A program made the translations under genes and the position numbers. Under the pieces are notes generated by a model, which was not told the DNA's origin, did not search any database, and was given only the letters and a program-made list of their open reading frames with translations. A DNA stretch of 64,000 bases from Desulfamplus sp. (lineage in GTDB: Bacteria; Desulfobacterota; Desulfobacteria; Desulfobacterales; Desulfobacteraceae), in the NCBI GenBank assembly GCA_015232455.1, contig JADFZQ010000003.1, positions 124,001-188,000 on the forward strand, read 5' to 3'. Shown here one piece after another: positions 36,925 to 48,062 of the stretch (position 1 is the stretch's first letter; every line of letters starts with the position of its first letter).

Positions 36925-37045
36925 CACAATAAGAGTTCCTTAAAATAATATCAATACGAATTTGCCATCTATAATATTTCACCATCCCATTCCATATATC
37001 CGCTAAACCATAAATATCTAAAATAAATCAACAGGTTCATGTAGC

Positions 37046-38518
37046 ATGTCTTATAAAGTATTAGCGTTAAAATACAGACCTCAAAAATTTCAAGACGTAA
37101 TTGGTCAAGAGCATGTTACTAAAACTCTATCAAATGCAATATCATCAAATAGAGTTGCACATGCTATCTTGCTTACAGGTCCAAGAGGCACAGGAAAAAC
37201 AACCATTGCCAGAATAATGGCAAAAGCTATGAACTGCGAGCAAGGACCAACTCCCACGCCATGCAATATCTGTAAATCATGTAAGAGTATCACTTCTGGA
37301 AACTCTGCTGATGTTTTTGAAATTGATGGGGCTTCTAACAACAGTGTTGATCAGATACGGGAGTTGCGTGCTAATGTAACCTATATGCCAACATCATCAA
37401 GATTAAAGATTTACATTATTGATGAAGTTCACATGTTGAGTACCGCTGCTTTTAACGCTCTCTTAAAGACTTTAGAAGAGCCACCTGACCATGTGATGTT
37501 TATATTTGCAACTACTGAATCACATAAAATTCCAATTACAATCCTTTCAAGATGCCAACGCCACGATTTAGGAAGAGTCAAACTTGCTCAAATATCAGCT
37601 CATCTATATAACCTTTGCAGCCAAGAAAACTTTGTTATCTCTAAAGAGAGTATTGATCTTATAGCTTCAGAAGCTGATGGTTCAATAAGAGACTCTTTAA
37701 GCCTTCTTGATAGGATTCTTTCAAGCAGTCAGACAAAAGAGATAAACCACGATTTAATTATCAACTATCTTGGTATTATAGATAAAAAGATTATTTTTGA
37801 TATAGCCGACGCTATTTTGAGGCATGATTCATTTGAAGTGCTTAATATCATTGACCGTATTAACCATCTTGGATTAGATTTGAAAAAAATTTACAGTGCT
37901 ATTATCAAACATTTCCGAAATATGGCAGTTATAAAGGCTTGCAGTAACAAGAGAACCATTGTAGATATTACTGATAGTGATAGAGATGTGATTCAAAACA
38001 TGGTATCTAATTGTTCGGTAGTGTATCTGACCCAGCTTCTCAATACCCTTTTGAAAGAGGAGCAGCTTATTAAATCAGCCTCTCACACCAGAACAGCAAT
38101 AGAAGTCGTGATGCTTAAGATTCTTCAGTTAAGACAGGGAGCTGAAATTGATGAAATTATTAAAAAACTTGACCAATTTGCTGGAATGTTTAGAGAAGGA
38201 GCAGAAAATAATACAACCGTTCAAGTTCAGCATTTGCCCAAAAGTGATCTGATAACAGAAGATAATAATAGGATAGAACGAAAAGATGCTGTAAAAGAAA
38301 ATATTTCACCGTTTAAACAGCAAGTAAGTATAGTAGATAAATCTGTTATAATGGATAAATCTGCTGCTAATCTGACTCTTCAGCAATCACAACATCAGCA
38401 AAATGAGATGCAAAAACGAGAGGCAATGAATCATCCACTTGTTAATTACGCCAGAAAAATCTTTTCAGGTAATATTGTAGATATACGTATCAAAGAGGTT
38501 AAACAGCCTAATATTTAA
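37046..38518 (+). CDS. dnaX: DNA polymerase III gamma/tau subunit
   Basis: 490 residues. AAA+ clamp-loader ATPase of the replisome. N-terminal MSYKVLALKYRPQKFQDVIGQ is diagnostic. Walker A GPRGTGKT is at 45-52; the zinc module uses Cys64, 73, 76 and 79; the DEVH box is in YIIDEVHMLS; sensor 1 is in FIFATTE; and the SRC motif with the arginine finger is in ILSRCQRHDL. The C-terminal ~130 residues are Gln/Asn-rich without an obvious tau domain V. It heads the classical dnaX-ebfC-recR cluster. Confidence 0.96.
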   Translation: MSYKVLALKYRPQKFQDVIGQEHVTKTLSNAISSNRVAHAILLTGPRGTGKTTIARIMAKAMNCEQGPTPTPCNICKSCKSITSGNSADVFEIDGASNNSVDQIRELRANVTYMPTSSRLKIYIIDEVHMLSTAAFNALLKTLEEPPDHVMFIFATTESHKIPITILSRCQRHDLGRVKLAQISAHLYNLCSQENFVISKESIDLIASEADGSIRDSLSLLDRILSSSQTKEINHDLIINYLGIIDKKIIFDIADAILRHDSFEVLNIIDRINHLGLDLKKIYSAIIKHFRNMAVIKACSNKRTIVDITDSDRDVIQNMVSNCSVVYLTQLLNTLLKEEQLIKSASHTRTAIEVVMLKILQLRQGAEIDEIIKKLDQFAGMFREGAENNTTVQVQHLPKSDLITEDNNRIERKDAVKENISPFKQQVSIVDKSVIMDKSAANLTLQQSQHQQNEMQKREAMNHPLVNYARKIFSGNIVDIRIKEVKQPNI

Positions 38519-38580
38519 AAAAATAAGCAATCTTAATTTAAGGAATGGGAATTTAATAACATCAAAAATTACTCAAAGGT

Positions 38581-38660
38581 TGAATAAATTGAGCTGTTCT
38601 TTCTGGTAAGGTTTAAGCATGCTTAAACCCTACCACTTATGACCTTGCTGGGTATAATTT
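38581..38660. repeat. Dispersed repeat A, divergent copy 3 with a different internal palindrome
   Basis: The flanks TGAATAAATTGAGCT and CTTATGACCTTG match repeat A at 4134 and 32036, but the centre is a different palindrome, GGTAAGGTTTAAGC/GCTTAAACCCTACC. It lies between dnaX and ebfC. Confidence 0.6.
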
Positions 38661-38718
38661 CGGGCATTATTAAATTTTTATTTTAGGAATTTAACAAACT
38701 ATAGAAAAGGAGAATATA

Positions 38719-39039
38719 ATGAAAAATTTTGGAAACATGGGCAATATGATGAAGCAGGCACAGCAGCTTCAAAAAAAAATGCTTAAAACGCAGGAAGAGT
38801 TAGCAAGCAAAACTGTTGAAGCCACTGCTGGCGGAGGTATGGTAAAAGTTGTAGCTAATGGGGCACAGAAAATTGAGTCTATCTCTTTTGAAAAAGAGGT
38901 TGTTGACCCTGAAGATATTGAAATGCTTCAAGATTTAGTTTTAGCCGCAGTTAACGACGCTTTAACAAAATCTCAAGAGATGGTCTCATCAGAAATGGGA
39001 AAACTAACTGGTGGATTTAATATTCCGGGTTTGATGTAG
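38719..39039 (+). CDS. ebfC: YbaB/EbfC nucleoid-associated protein
   Basis: 106 residues, start behind [30 protein letters not shown] and [16 protein letters not shown] are the family's signature; [28 protein letters not shown] ends the fold. A dimeric DNA-binding protein conserved between dnaX and recR, as here. Confidence 0.94.
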   Translation: MKNFGNMGNMMKQAQQLQKKMLKTQEELASKTVEATAGGGMVKVVANGAQKIESISFEKEVVDPEDIEMLQDLVLAAVNDALTKSQEMVSSEMGKLTGGFNIPGLM

Positions 39040-39111
39040 CATATAATAAATTTATATGACTTTTGTTTATAGATATAGTCAATCAAAATAAAATAATGAT
39101 GTAATACGCCA

Positions 39112-39747
39112 TTGAACTACTATCCTGAATCAATTCTTAAACTGATAAAGAGTCTCTCAACGCTTCCCGGTATTGGACGTAAAACGGCAGAAAGATTAGC
39201 TCTTCATATACTTCATGCTCCGTTGCACGAAGCTCAATCAATTGCATCAGATATACTTGAACTAAAACAGAAAGTTAGACTCTGTGCAAAATGCTTTGCA
39301 TTAAGCGATAAAGAATATTGCAGGGTATGTAGTAATCCAAATAGAGATGACTCTTTAATCTGTGTAGTGGAGAACCCTTCTGATATGGCAGTAATTGAAA
39401 AATCTGGAGTGTTTAATGGGTATTACCATATACTTGGAGGGGCACTTTCTCCAATTGATGGCATAGGACCTGACGAGATAAGGCTAAAGGAGCTATTTAT
39501 AAGAGCCTCTTCCAAAGAGGTAAAAGAGGTTATTATTGCCACAGGTACTGATGTTGAAGGTGAGGCTACAGCTTCATATATTGCGGATAATCTAAGATTT
39601 TATGACAATATAGAGCTGTCCAACAAATCTAAACAAAACGGATTAATAATCTCAAGAATAGCATCTGGTGTACCTATGGGTGGTGATCTCCAATATGTGG
39701 ATCAAGTTACAATTCAGCGTGCCATGGAGGGAAGGCGTGGATTTTGA
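39112..39747 (+). CDS. recR: Recombination mediator RecR
   Basis: 211 residues, starting at a TTG since the family N-terminus (MNYYPESILKLIKSLSTLPGIG) needs it. The helix-hairpin-helix LPGIGRKTAERLALHIL, the four-Cys zinc finger CAKCFALSDKEYCRVC, and the Toprim domain with VVENPSDMAVIEKSG and YHILGGALSPIDGIGPDEI are complete. RecR acts with RecF/RecO in gap repair. The end overlaps the YkgJ-family gene by 11 bp. Confidence 0.95.
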   Translation: MNYYPESILKLIKSLSTLPGIGRKTAERLALHILHAPLHEAQSIASDILELKQKVRLCAKCFALSDKEYCRVCSNPNRDDSLICVVENPSDMAVIEKSGVFNGYYHILGGALSPIDGIGPDEIRLKELFIRASSKEVKEVIIATGTDVEGEATASYIADNLRFYDNIELSNKSKQNGLIISRIASGVPMGGDLQYVDQVTIQRAMEGRRGF

Positions 39748-40252
39748 GTTAGACAATCTATCTACTAAACAGGTTTCGGTTTCGCAATCTATTTATCAAA
39801 CAGGTGTTGAATCCAAAAAATGTGAGGATAATTTGGATTCCCAATTCAAAACACCTGATGATATTTTTAAATGCGTTATGTGCGGAGAGTGTTGTAGAGG
39901 TTTTGGTGGGACATACGTAACAGAAGATGATATTAAAAAAATAGCTCAATTTATCCATTGCGATGAAGTTAAGTTTAAATCAGAATTTTGTAGCAAATCA
40001 GGCTCAAAGTATGTTTTAAGTCAGAACAATCAAAGTGGTAAGTGTATATTCTTTGACAATGAAAAACAGTGTTCTATACACCCTGTAAAACCTCGTATGT
40101 GCAGAAACTGGCCTTTTATAAAAACTGTAGTCGATCACCCTGAAAATTGGAATGCAATGGCAGACTCATGTCCTGGTATGATAAAGGATGTTCCTGAAGA
40201 TATTCTTATCAATATTGTCTCATCAGAGATAATAAAGCAAAAACATGAATAG
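39737..40252 (+). CDS. YkgJ-family cysteine-cluster protein
   Basis: The GTG at 39737 has GGAGG (39726-39730) six bases upstream and overlaps the recR end by 11 bp, giving 171 residues; an earlier ATG at 39668 would sit deep inside recR. Conserved cysteines occur as CVMCGECCRG, CIFF....CSIH and PRMCRNWPF, the UPF0153/YkgJ pattern thought to bind zinc or an iron-sulfur cluster. Function unknown. The overlap implies co-translation with recR. Confidence 0.85.
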   Translation: MDFELDNLSTKQVSVSQSIYQTGVESKKCEDNLDSQFKTPDDIFKCVMCGECCRGFGGTYVTEDDIKKIAQFIHCDEVKFKSEFCSKSGSKYVLSQNNQSGKCIFFDNEKQCSIHPVKPRMCRNWPFIKTVVDHPENWNAMADSCPGMIKDVPEDILINIVSSEIIKQKHE

Positions 40253-40322
40253 AAGCTCCTGCAAAACTTGAATTGCCCCCTTGATTTTACTGGATAAAAA
40301 GTGGGTTTTACAGGAGGTCAAA
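40253..40322. repeat. Dispersed hairpin repeat B, copy 2
   Basis: GCTCCTGCAAAACTTG, AATTG, TTGATTTTACT, then GGGTTTTACAGGAGGTCAAA. Same order and inverted ends as the copy at 26073-26146. It follows the YkgJ stop and may serve as its 3' hairpin. Confidence 0.7.
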
Positions 40323-40349
40323 TAAAATACAGCGACCTAAAAATTCCTA

Positions 40350-40394
40350 TCCCCGCCGCAAGCGGACAGGGTATTAAACCCGAACTTCGCAAGA
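40350..40394. repeat. GCCGCAA...AACCCGAACTTCGCAA repeat, left of parE
   Basis: CCCCGCCGCAAGCGG, then TATTAAACCCGAACTTCGCAA. An inverted, diverged copy lies at 42704-42745, so the two flank parE. CCGC and GCGG arms form a small hairpin. Confidence 0.55.
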
Positions 40395-40401
40395 AAATAG
40401 C

Positions 40402-42792
<2,391 letters not shown>

Positions 42793-42830
42793 CTAAGAAT
42801 TACAATAACCTTATAGATTTTATATCACTT

Positions 42831-43538
42831 TTAATCTCTTGAGCTACCAAATATACGAAGCAGCATCAAAAATAGATTTATGAAGTCAAGGTAAAGCGTT
42901 AAAGCACCCATTATAGCACCTTTTCTCACCATTGCACCTGTTATATCAGCAGGTTGGGTAAGAGCCATCTCTTTTAGCTTTTGGGTATCATAAGCAGTAA
43001 GTCCAACAAAAACAATAACTCCAATATATGATATGATCATGCTTACCGCTGTGCTTCCTATGAAAGCATTAACTAAAGATGCAATGATAATTCCAATAAG
43101 CCCCATCATCATAAATCCACCAAGAGAGGTGAGATCACGTTTAGTAACCATGCCATAAACGCTACATGCAGCAAAAGTTAAAGCACAAACAAGAAATGTT
43201 GATGCTATTGAAGAGCCAGAATATGCAAGAAAGATAGAGGCAAGCGTTGCCCCGTTAAGTATGGAGTAGGCTACAAATAGTCCAGTTGCTGTTGATGCAC
43301 TCATTTGCTGAACTCTGGCACTAAGATAAAATACCATGCCAAGTTCGCCAATAATCAGTCCAAAAAATATAAGCTGATTGCCAAATATAAGCTGGAGCAG
43401 GGTAGGGGAGCTTGCTACGTAATAGGCAGTAAAAGCTGTTAGTGCAAGACCAATAGCCATCCAGTTATAAACTGTTCTTATAAAAGAATTTACCCTTACA
43501 AGGGATTTTACGTTGTCAAATGATGAATAAGAGTCCAT
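42831..43538 (-). CDS. Bax inhibitor-1/YccA-family membrane protein
   Basis: 235 residues with seven hydrophobic helices. Family marks: FIRTVYNWMAIGLALTAFTAYYV at the N-terminus, LGMVFYLSARVQQMSASTATGLF, GVIVFVGLTAYDTQKLKEMA with the conserved Asp, and ALTLYLDFINLFLMLLRIFG at the C-terminus. TMBIM-type proteins act as pH-sensitive calcium leak channels or FtsH modulators; the role here is unknown. The start follows AGGAGGTTTAAAAAA. Confidence 0.9.
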   Translation of the reverse strand: MDSYSSFDNVKSLVRVNSFIRTVYNWMAIGLALTAFTAYYVASSPTLLQLIFGNQLIFFGLIIGELGMVFYLSARVQQMSASTATGLFVAYSILNGATLASIFLAYSGSSIASTFLVCALTFAACSVYGMVTKRDLTSLGGFMMMGLIGIIIASLVNAFIGSTAVSMIISYIGVIVFVGLTAYDTQKLKEMALTQPADITGAMVRKGAIMGALTLYLDFINLFLMLLRIFGSSRD

Positions 43539-43976
43539 TTTTTTAAACCTCCTGATTTTTTCTGTTTATGTTTTGGTGAAGCTATCTTTCTAAAAAAAAC
43601 TTTTAAATTCTAAATAAACGCCCTGTGTTTGATGCACTTATCAAATTTTAGTAAAAATATAACACAAGAGCAGATGTTTTCAAGTCTTTTCGTGTTTGCT
43701 TGTTTTGTATCATCATTTGTTTGTCCGATATTTTTTCAGAAGAATAGGGGGAGCAAGTGAGACAAGATATGAGTTAGATTATATCCAAATTTATGTTAAA
43801 AATAAAAGTTTACATAATACCTATTATAGGACATTATAATAATAAAAATACTAAATATTAAAATTGACCTATAAATTATATTTTAAAGTTCTAAAATTCA
43901 AGTTTTATTTTTGCTACTTTTTATTTGTTATTATGGCTTGCCTGTTTTATAAGAAAAATCCTATCTTTTTGAGGAG
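43539..43976. other. 438-bp intergenic region between divergent genes
   Basis: AT-rich region separating the Bax-inhibitor-1 gene (minus) and xseA (plus). Apart from the minus-strand promoter at 43656-43683 I see no open frame with a ribosome site and no strong hairpin. Elements driving xseA are presumably in its right half but none is clear. Confidence 0.5.
43656..43683 (-). promoter_or_regulatory. Promoter of the Bax-inhibitor-1 gene
   Basis: On the minus strand TTGAAA (43683-43678), a 16-bp spacer and TATATT (43661-43656) form a sigma-70-like promoter ~120 bp upstream of the start codon. Confidence 0.45.
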
Positions 43977-43985
43977 ATGAAATTC

Positions 43986-45212
43986 ATGCTTGATAAGGAA
44001 CTTTTTTTTTCTGGAAACATATATACAGTCTCAAGTCTCACAAAAGAGATTAAAACTCTTCTTGAAGAGAGATACCCTTTTATTTGGGTTACAGGTGAAA
44101 TTTCTAACTATGCCCTACCCTCTTCTGGTCATGCCTATTTTTCACTCAAAGACAGTGATTCATTGATTAATTGCGTTATGTTTAAGAATCAAGCAAAACG
44201 TTTGGGGTTTAATATTGGTAATGGCGTAAATATTACAGGCATTGCAAGGATTTCAATTTATGAACCAAGGGGTACGTATCAATTAATCTTTGAGCATATT
44301 GAGGCTAAAGGCACAGGCGATCTGCAAATTCGCTTTGAGCGTTTAAAAAGAGAGCTTTTAACTGAAGGTCTTTTTGATGAGTCCCACAAGAAAAAGCTCC
44401 CTTTTCTCCCTTCAACATTGTGGGTTATAACTTCTGTTACTGGTGCGGTTATAAGAGATATTATTGATGTTGCTCAAAGAAGATTTCCTAAAGTTAATAT
44501 AAAAATCGTACCCGTTAGAGTTCAAGGAGAAGGTGCAGATATTGATATTAAAGAGGCAATTGAGTTAGTCAACAAAATAGCCATTAACTATAATCAAGAT
44601 ACCAATACTACAAATAGTAAGATAGAAGCAGAGCCAGAGCCTATAATAATAATTGCTCGCGGTGGAGGTTCTCTTGAAGATTTATCGCCTTTTAACTCTG
44701 AACTGGTTGCAAGGGCTGTATTTGAATCTGAAATTCCTATTATCTCTGCTGTTGGGCATGAAACTGATTTTACTATATGTGATTTTGTAGCAGACATAAG
44801 AGCTGCAACTCCTTCAGTAGCAGCAGAAATAGCTCTTCCAGATTACTACTCTATTAAAAAATCGCTCTACAGCTTACAAAATAGATTAAAAGAGTCTCTT
44901 AAACACCACCTTACATCACTAAAAAAAGAGAACCAGCGACTCACAGAGTCATTAAATAGATCGATTTTAAACATAATGCAGCAGCAGAAAGCAAAAATTT
45001 CCAAAGCTATTTCACAGCTTAAAGCATTAAGTCCAATGGCAGTTCTTGAGAGGGGATACAGCATTACCAAACTTTGTGACAATGAAACCAACCTCTGCGA
45101 TAACGGCAAAATATTAATAGACGCAAATGAGGTCGTTGAAGGGGATATTATAGATATTATCCTTTCAAGGGGAAGGTTGAAGTGTAAGGTGCAAGAAGTA
45201 AATAGAATATAA
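43986..45212 (+). CDS. xseA: Exodeoxyribonuclease VII large subunit
   Basis: 408 residues from the ATG at 43986, which has GAGGAG nine bases upstream; the ATG at 43977 directly abuts that site and is less likely. The OB-fold tRNA_anti-like N-terminus (YTVSSLTKEIKTLLEERYPFIWVTGEISN), SGHAYFSLKD, and the catalytic-domain strings LPFLPSTLWVITSVTGAVIRDI, IIIARGGGSLEDLSPFNSE, SAVGHETDFTICDFVADIRA and LERGYSI are all present. An Asn/Thr-rich insert (~44590-44645) precedes the RGGGS motif. First gene of xseA-xseB-ispA. Confidence 0.94.
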   Translation: MLDKELFFSGNIYTVSSLTKEIKTLLEERYPFIWVTGEISNYALPSSGHAYFSLKDSDSLINCVMFKNQAKRLGFNIGNGVNITGIARISIYEPRGTYQLIFEHIEAKGTGDLQIRFERLKRELLTEGLFDESHKKKLPFLPSTLWVITSVTGAVIRDIIDVAQRRFPKVNIKIVPVRVQGEGADIDIKEAIELVNKIAINYNQDTNTTNSKIEAEPEPIIIIARGGGSLEDLSPFNSELVARAVFESEIPIISAVGHETDFTICDFVADIRAATPSVAAEIALPDYYSIKKSLYSLQNRLKESLKHHLTSLKKENQRLTESLNRSILNIMQQQKAKISKAISQLKALSPMAVLERGYSITKLCDNETNLCDNGKILIDANEVVEGDIIDIILSRGRLKCKVQEVNRI

Positions 45213-45309
45213 CACTTTAGCTTATCTTAAGAGAGTTAAAAGTATAAGTCTATGTATGCCTTTAAGCTCCGGCGAAATGATTGTGTAATTTAAAGGACAA
45301 AATAAAAAT

Positions 45310-45540
45310 ATGGCAAAAAAGAAAACCTTTGAAGCATCTTTGCAAGAACTTGAAAATATTGTGTCAGAACTTGAATCAGGTAGATTTTCTCTTGAAGATG
45401 CAATAAAAAAATTTGAAACAGGTATGAAATGTGCAAAATTATGTGAACAAAAGCTAAATGAGACAGAGGAAAAAATCGCACTTGTAATGGCTGACAGTAA
45501 TGGAAAAATAACAGAAGAATCTTTTGAAAATGAATACTAA
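45310..45540 (+). CDS. xseB: Exodeoxyribonuclease VII small subunit
   Basis: 76 residues: KTFEASLQELENIVSELESG, then SLEDAIKKFETGMKCAKLCEQKL, the complete two-helix XseB fold. AAAGGA lies ~12 bases upstream of the ATG. The end overlaps the start of ispA by 11 bp. Confidence 0.94.
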   Translation: MAKKKTFEASLQELENIVSELESGRFSLEDAIKKFETGMKCAKLCEQKLNETEEKIALVMADSNGKITEESFENEY

Positions 45541-46660
45541 AAATTTTAACCTATCTAAATATTTAAAAGAGAAAAAATATATTATTGAGGAGTATCTCAA
45601 TAAAATACTACTCCAATTTGATCAGCAACGAGAGCTTGTAAAGGCAATGAGACACTCTCTTATGGCTGGTGGAAAACGGCTAAGACCTATTCTTGCAATT
45701 GCAGCAGTCGAAGCTGTTGGAGGAGATTTTAGATTGTCCATTCCAGTTGCCTGTGCAATTGAGATGATTCACACCTACTCTTTGATCCACGATGATCTGC
45801 CAGCAATGGATAATGATGATTTAAGGCGGGGAATTCCAACATGCCATAAGGCTTTTTCTGAAGCAACTGCCATTCTTGCTGGTGATGCTTTGCTCACTCA
45901 TGCTTTTACAATAGTCTCAAAACCAGAACAGATTAAACTAAAGTCAAATCAAGATAAATTTGCTAAGAGTGAGCAATCAATATTTGAAGTATTTCCAGAT
46001 AAACTTATTTTGCTTGAGCTTGTTAATCTTATTTCTGATGCTGCTGGTGTTGATGGCATGGTTGAAGGTCAGATGATGGATATGGCTGGAGCCTCTTTTA
46101 CTAATAACCCCCTACCCTCTTCTAATAATCTGCATTTGCAATCTAAGGTAGATTCTCCATTTCAATCAGGTTCTTTTAAATCAGATATTTCTTTAAAAAT
46201 GGATTACTTAAAAAGGCTTCATCATCTAAAAACTGGAAGAATGATAATTGCAAGCGTTCAGGCTGGTGCTATCTCTGTTGGCGTTATGCCTAACCATAAT
46301 ATAAATGCAAAAGAACAATTAGTAACTAAACAATTCAAAAATCTAACCAACAGATTTGGATCAGAGACTTTTAACCTTCTAACCTTGTATGCTGAAAATA
46401 TAGGGCTTGCATTTCAGGTTACTGACGACATTCTAAATGTTGAAGGTGATCCATCTATTATGGGCAAAGCTGCGGGGTCAGATAGATTAAATGACAAACT
46501 AACCTTCCCTACCCTGCTTGGTCTTGAAGAGTCTAAAAAATTTGCAGCTCAACTTGTTGATGGAGCTATTGAATCGTTGAGTATGTTGCCATTAGATTTT
46601 CAAGAGCGTTCCCTGCCACTTAAAGCCATTGCTCAATATATACTCAATAGAAATAAATGA
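45530..46660 (+). CDS. ispA: Polyprenyl (farnesyl/geranylgeranyl) diphosphate synthase
   Basis: 376 residues from the ATG at 45530, overlapping the xseB end (a TTG two codons earlier is possible). Condenses IPP with allylic diphosphates. First Asp-rich motif DDLPAMDNDDLRRG, the preceding GGKRLRPIL, SLIHD, the KTG motif (LKTGRMI), and second Asp-rich motif DDILNVEGD are intact. It is ~75 residues longer than usual because of two hydrophilic inserts (about 45920-46010 and 46095-46205, the latter Asn/Ser-rich). dxs, its normal neighbour, begins only at 63816 beyond a 17-kb minus-strand island. Confidence 0.92.
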   Translation: MNTKNFNLSKYLKEKKYIIEEYLNKILLQFDQQRELVKAMRHSLMAGGKRLRPILAIAAVEAVGGDFRLSIPVACAIEMIHTYSLIHDDLPAMDNDDLRRGIPTCHKAFSEATAILAGDALLTHAFTIVSKPEQIKLKSNQDKFAKSEQSIFEVFPDKLILLELVNLISDAAGVDGMVEGQMMDMAGASFTNNPLPSSNNLHLQSKVDSPFQSGSFKSDISLKMDYLKRLHHLKTGRMIIASVQAGAISVGVMPNHNINAKEQLVTKQFKNLTNRFGSETFNLLTLYAENIGLAFQVTDDILNVEGDPSIMGKAAGSDRLNDKLTFPTLLGLEESKKFAAQLVDGAIESLSMLPLDFQERSLPLKAIAQYILNRNK

Positions 46661-46711
46661 TCTTAAAACTTATGATTATTCAAAGTCAGATTTATATTAA
46701 AGAGAGGCGGA

Positions 46712-48058
46712 TTAGTGATTTTCAATCCTGACCTCAAACATCTGATTCTGATCGCTTAAATAAAACCTGTCTCCATGTGCAAGTCTGATTTTTTGACCAG
46801 ATTCGATTTTAGAACCAGATTGAACATTTTTCCCAGCACCAAGATATGTGCCATTGGAAGACCATGAATCTTCAAGATAAAAGCATCTGCTTTTAGAATC
46901 AAAGGCAACTGTGCAATGCCTTCTGCTTACCCCTGAATCTCTTTGTGAAAAAACAAGATGACTCACACGAGGATCTCGCCCGATCACAAGAGGAGATTCA
47001 TCAAGCTCAATTATGCTGCCTTGAAACTCTCCTGCAATTCCAAGTAACAGTGGTTTTTCAGATACAGCAATAGGCTCTTTTATCGGCGGTGGAGGTGGTG
47101 TTGCCCGTCTTGTAATAGCATCCTTACTTTTAGAAACAACCTCTTTTACCACAACTCTGCCTTTGGAAGTAACTCCTAAAAACAACCCTCCAATTCCAAT
47201 AATTATAGAGATTGCAACAAGAGAAAAAACAAGAGGGTCTTTTTTCCAGAGGCGATAAAGGCTGTTATCAATCAGGACAGAGGCGGTCTTGTATGAAATA
47301 TTCAGCTTATCTAACTCTTCTATAAGTTCATCTGCCTCAATAGCCCAGGCTATGCCATCAGCAGACGGCAGCCGTTCAATTGAAATCGGGCTTTGAGAAA
47401 TAGTTGTAGGATTGACCACTACAGCAGCCATGAGTGCTTTTGCCACATTTATTCCCACAACATGACCAAACTCATCAAATAGTGGACCGCCAGAGTTACC
47501 GGGATTAATAGAAGCATCAATCAGAAAAAGACCTACACCAGACTGTGAATTGACCTTTGCACTGACTATACCGCTACTTGTTTTAACTGTCAGAAGGCTT
47601 GCCCTGTCAACTACCTGTTCATCATCTGCAGCAGCCGGAAAACCCGATGCGAAAACTGTATGGGCTATTTTCACAGTTTTGCCGGACGCAAACACAACTG
47701 ACGGTCTGTCCAATGGGCGTTCTAATTCAAGCACAGCAAGGTCTTTTTGTTCCGAATGCCATTTTACCTGAGCTTTAATAGCGTCATTTTCTCCAATCCA
47801 GACTCCGACTCCTCCGCCATCGGCTGTGCAGGCAACCACATGCCAGTTGGTTACTACTTTACGTCCATTGTCAATGACAAACCCTGAGCCTGTTCCTGTA
47901 GCTTCCCCTTTGATGCACAGAATTCTGACCGTGCTTTTGCTCATGGTTTCAATCGGAGCTTCGGCAGAAGAATATGACGATGTCAGAAATAGAACAAAGG
48001 CAAGATAAAACAGTATGACAATTGGTTTTACTGATATTTTTGAACTGTAGAATATCAT
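46712..48058 (-). CDS. Trypsin-like serine protease with transmembrane segment and C-terminal FHA domain
   Basis: 448 residues. Signal/anchor at ~12-31, then a HtrA-like trypsin domain: GTGSGFVIDNGRKVVTNWHVV (catalytic His73), KDLAVLELE (Asp), NPGNSGGPLFD (Ser ~188). A transmembrane helix follows (~273-295, LVFSLVAISIIIGIGGLFLG), then a basic/Pro linker and a C-terminal FHA domain (~350-445) with VIGRDP, SGVSRRHC and SSNGTYLG. The topology places the protease outside and the phosphothreonine-binding FHA in the cytoplasm, so phosphorylation could control periplasmic proteolysis. It starts 4 bp after the PP2C gene, with AGGAGAATGAAAAA upstream. Last gene of the island. Confidence 0.88.
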   Translation of the reverse strand: MIFYSSKISVKPIVILFYLAFVLFLTSSYSSAEAPIETMSKSTVRILCIKGEATGTGSGFVIDNGRKVVTNWHVVACTADGGGVGVWIGENDAIKAQVKWHSEQKDLAVLELERPLDRPSVVFASGKTVKIAHTVFASGFPAAADDEQVVDRASLLTVKTSSGIVSAKVNSQSGVGLFLIDASINPGNSGGPLFDEFGHVVGINVAKALMAAVVVNPTTISQSPISIERLPSADGIAWAIEADELIEELDKLNISYKTASVLIDNSLYRLWKKDPLVFSLVAISIIIGIGGLFLGVTSKGRVVVKEVVSKSKDAITRRATPPPPPIKEPIAVSEKPLLLGIAGEFQGSIIELDESPLVIGRDPRVSHLVFSQRDSGVSRRHCTVAFDSKSRCFYLEDSWSSNGTYLGAGKNVQSGSKIESGQKIRLAHGDRFYLSDQNQMFEVRIENH

Positions 48059-48062
48059 TTTT

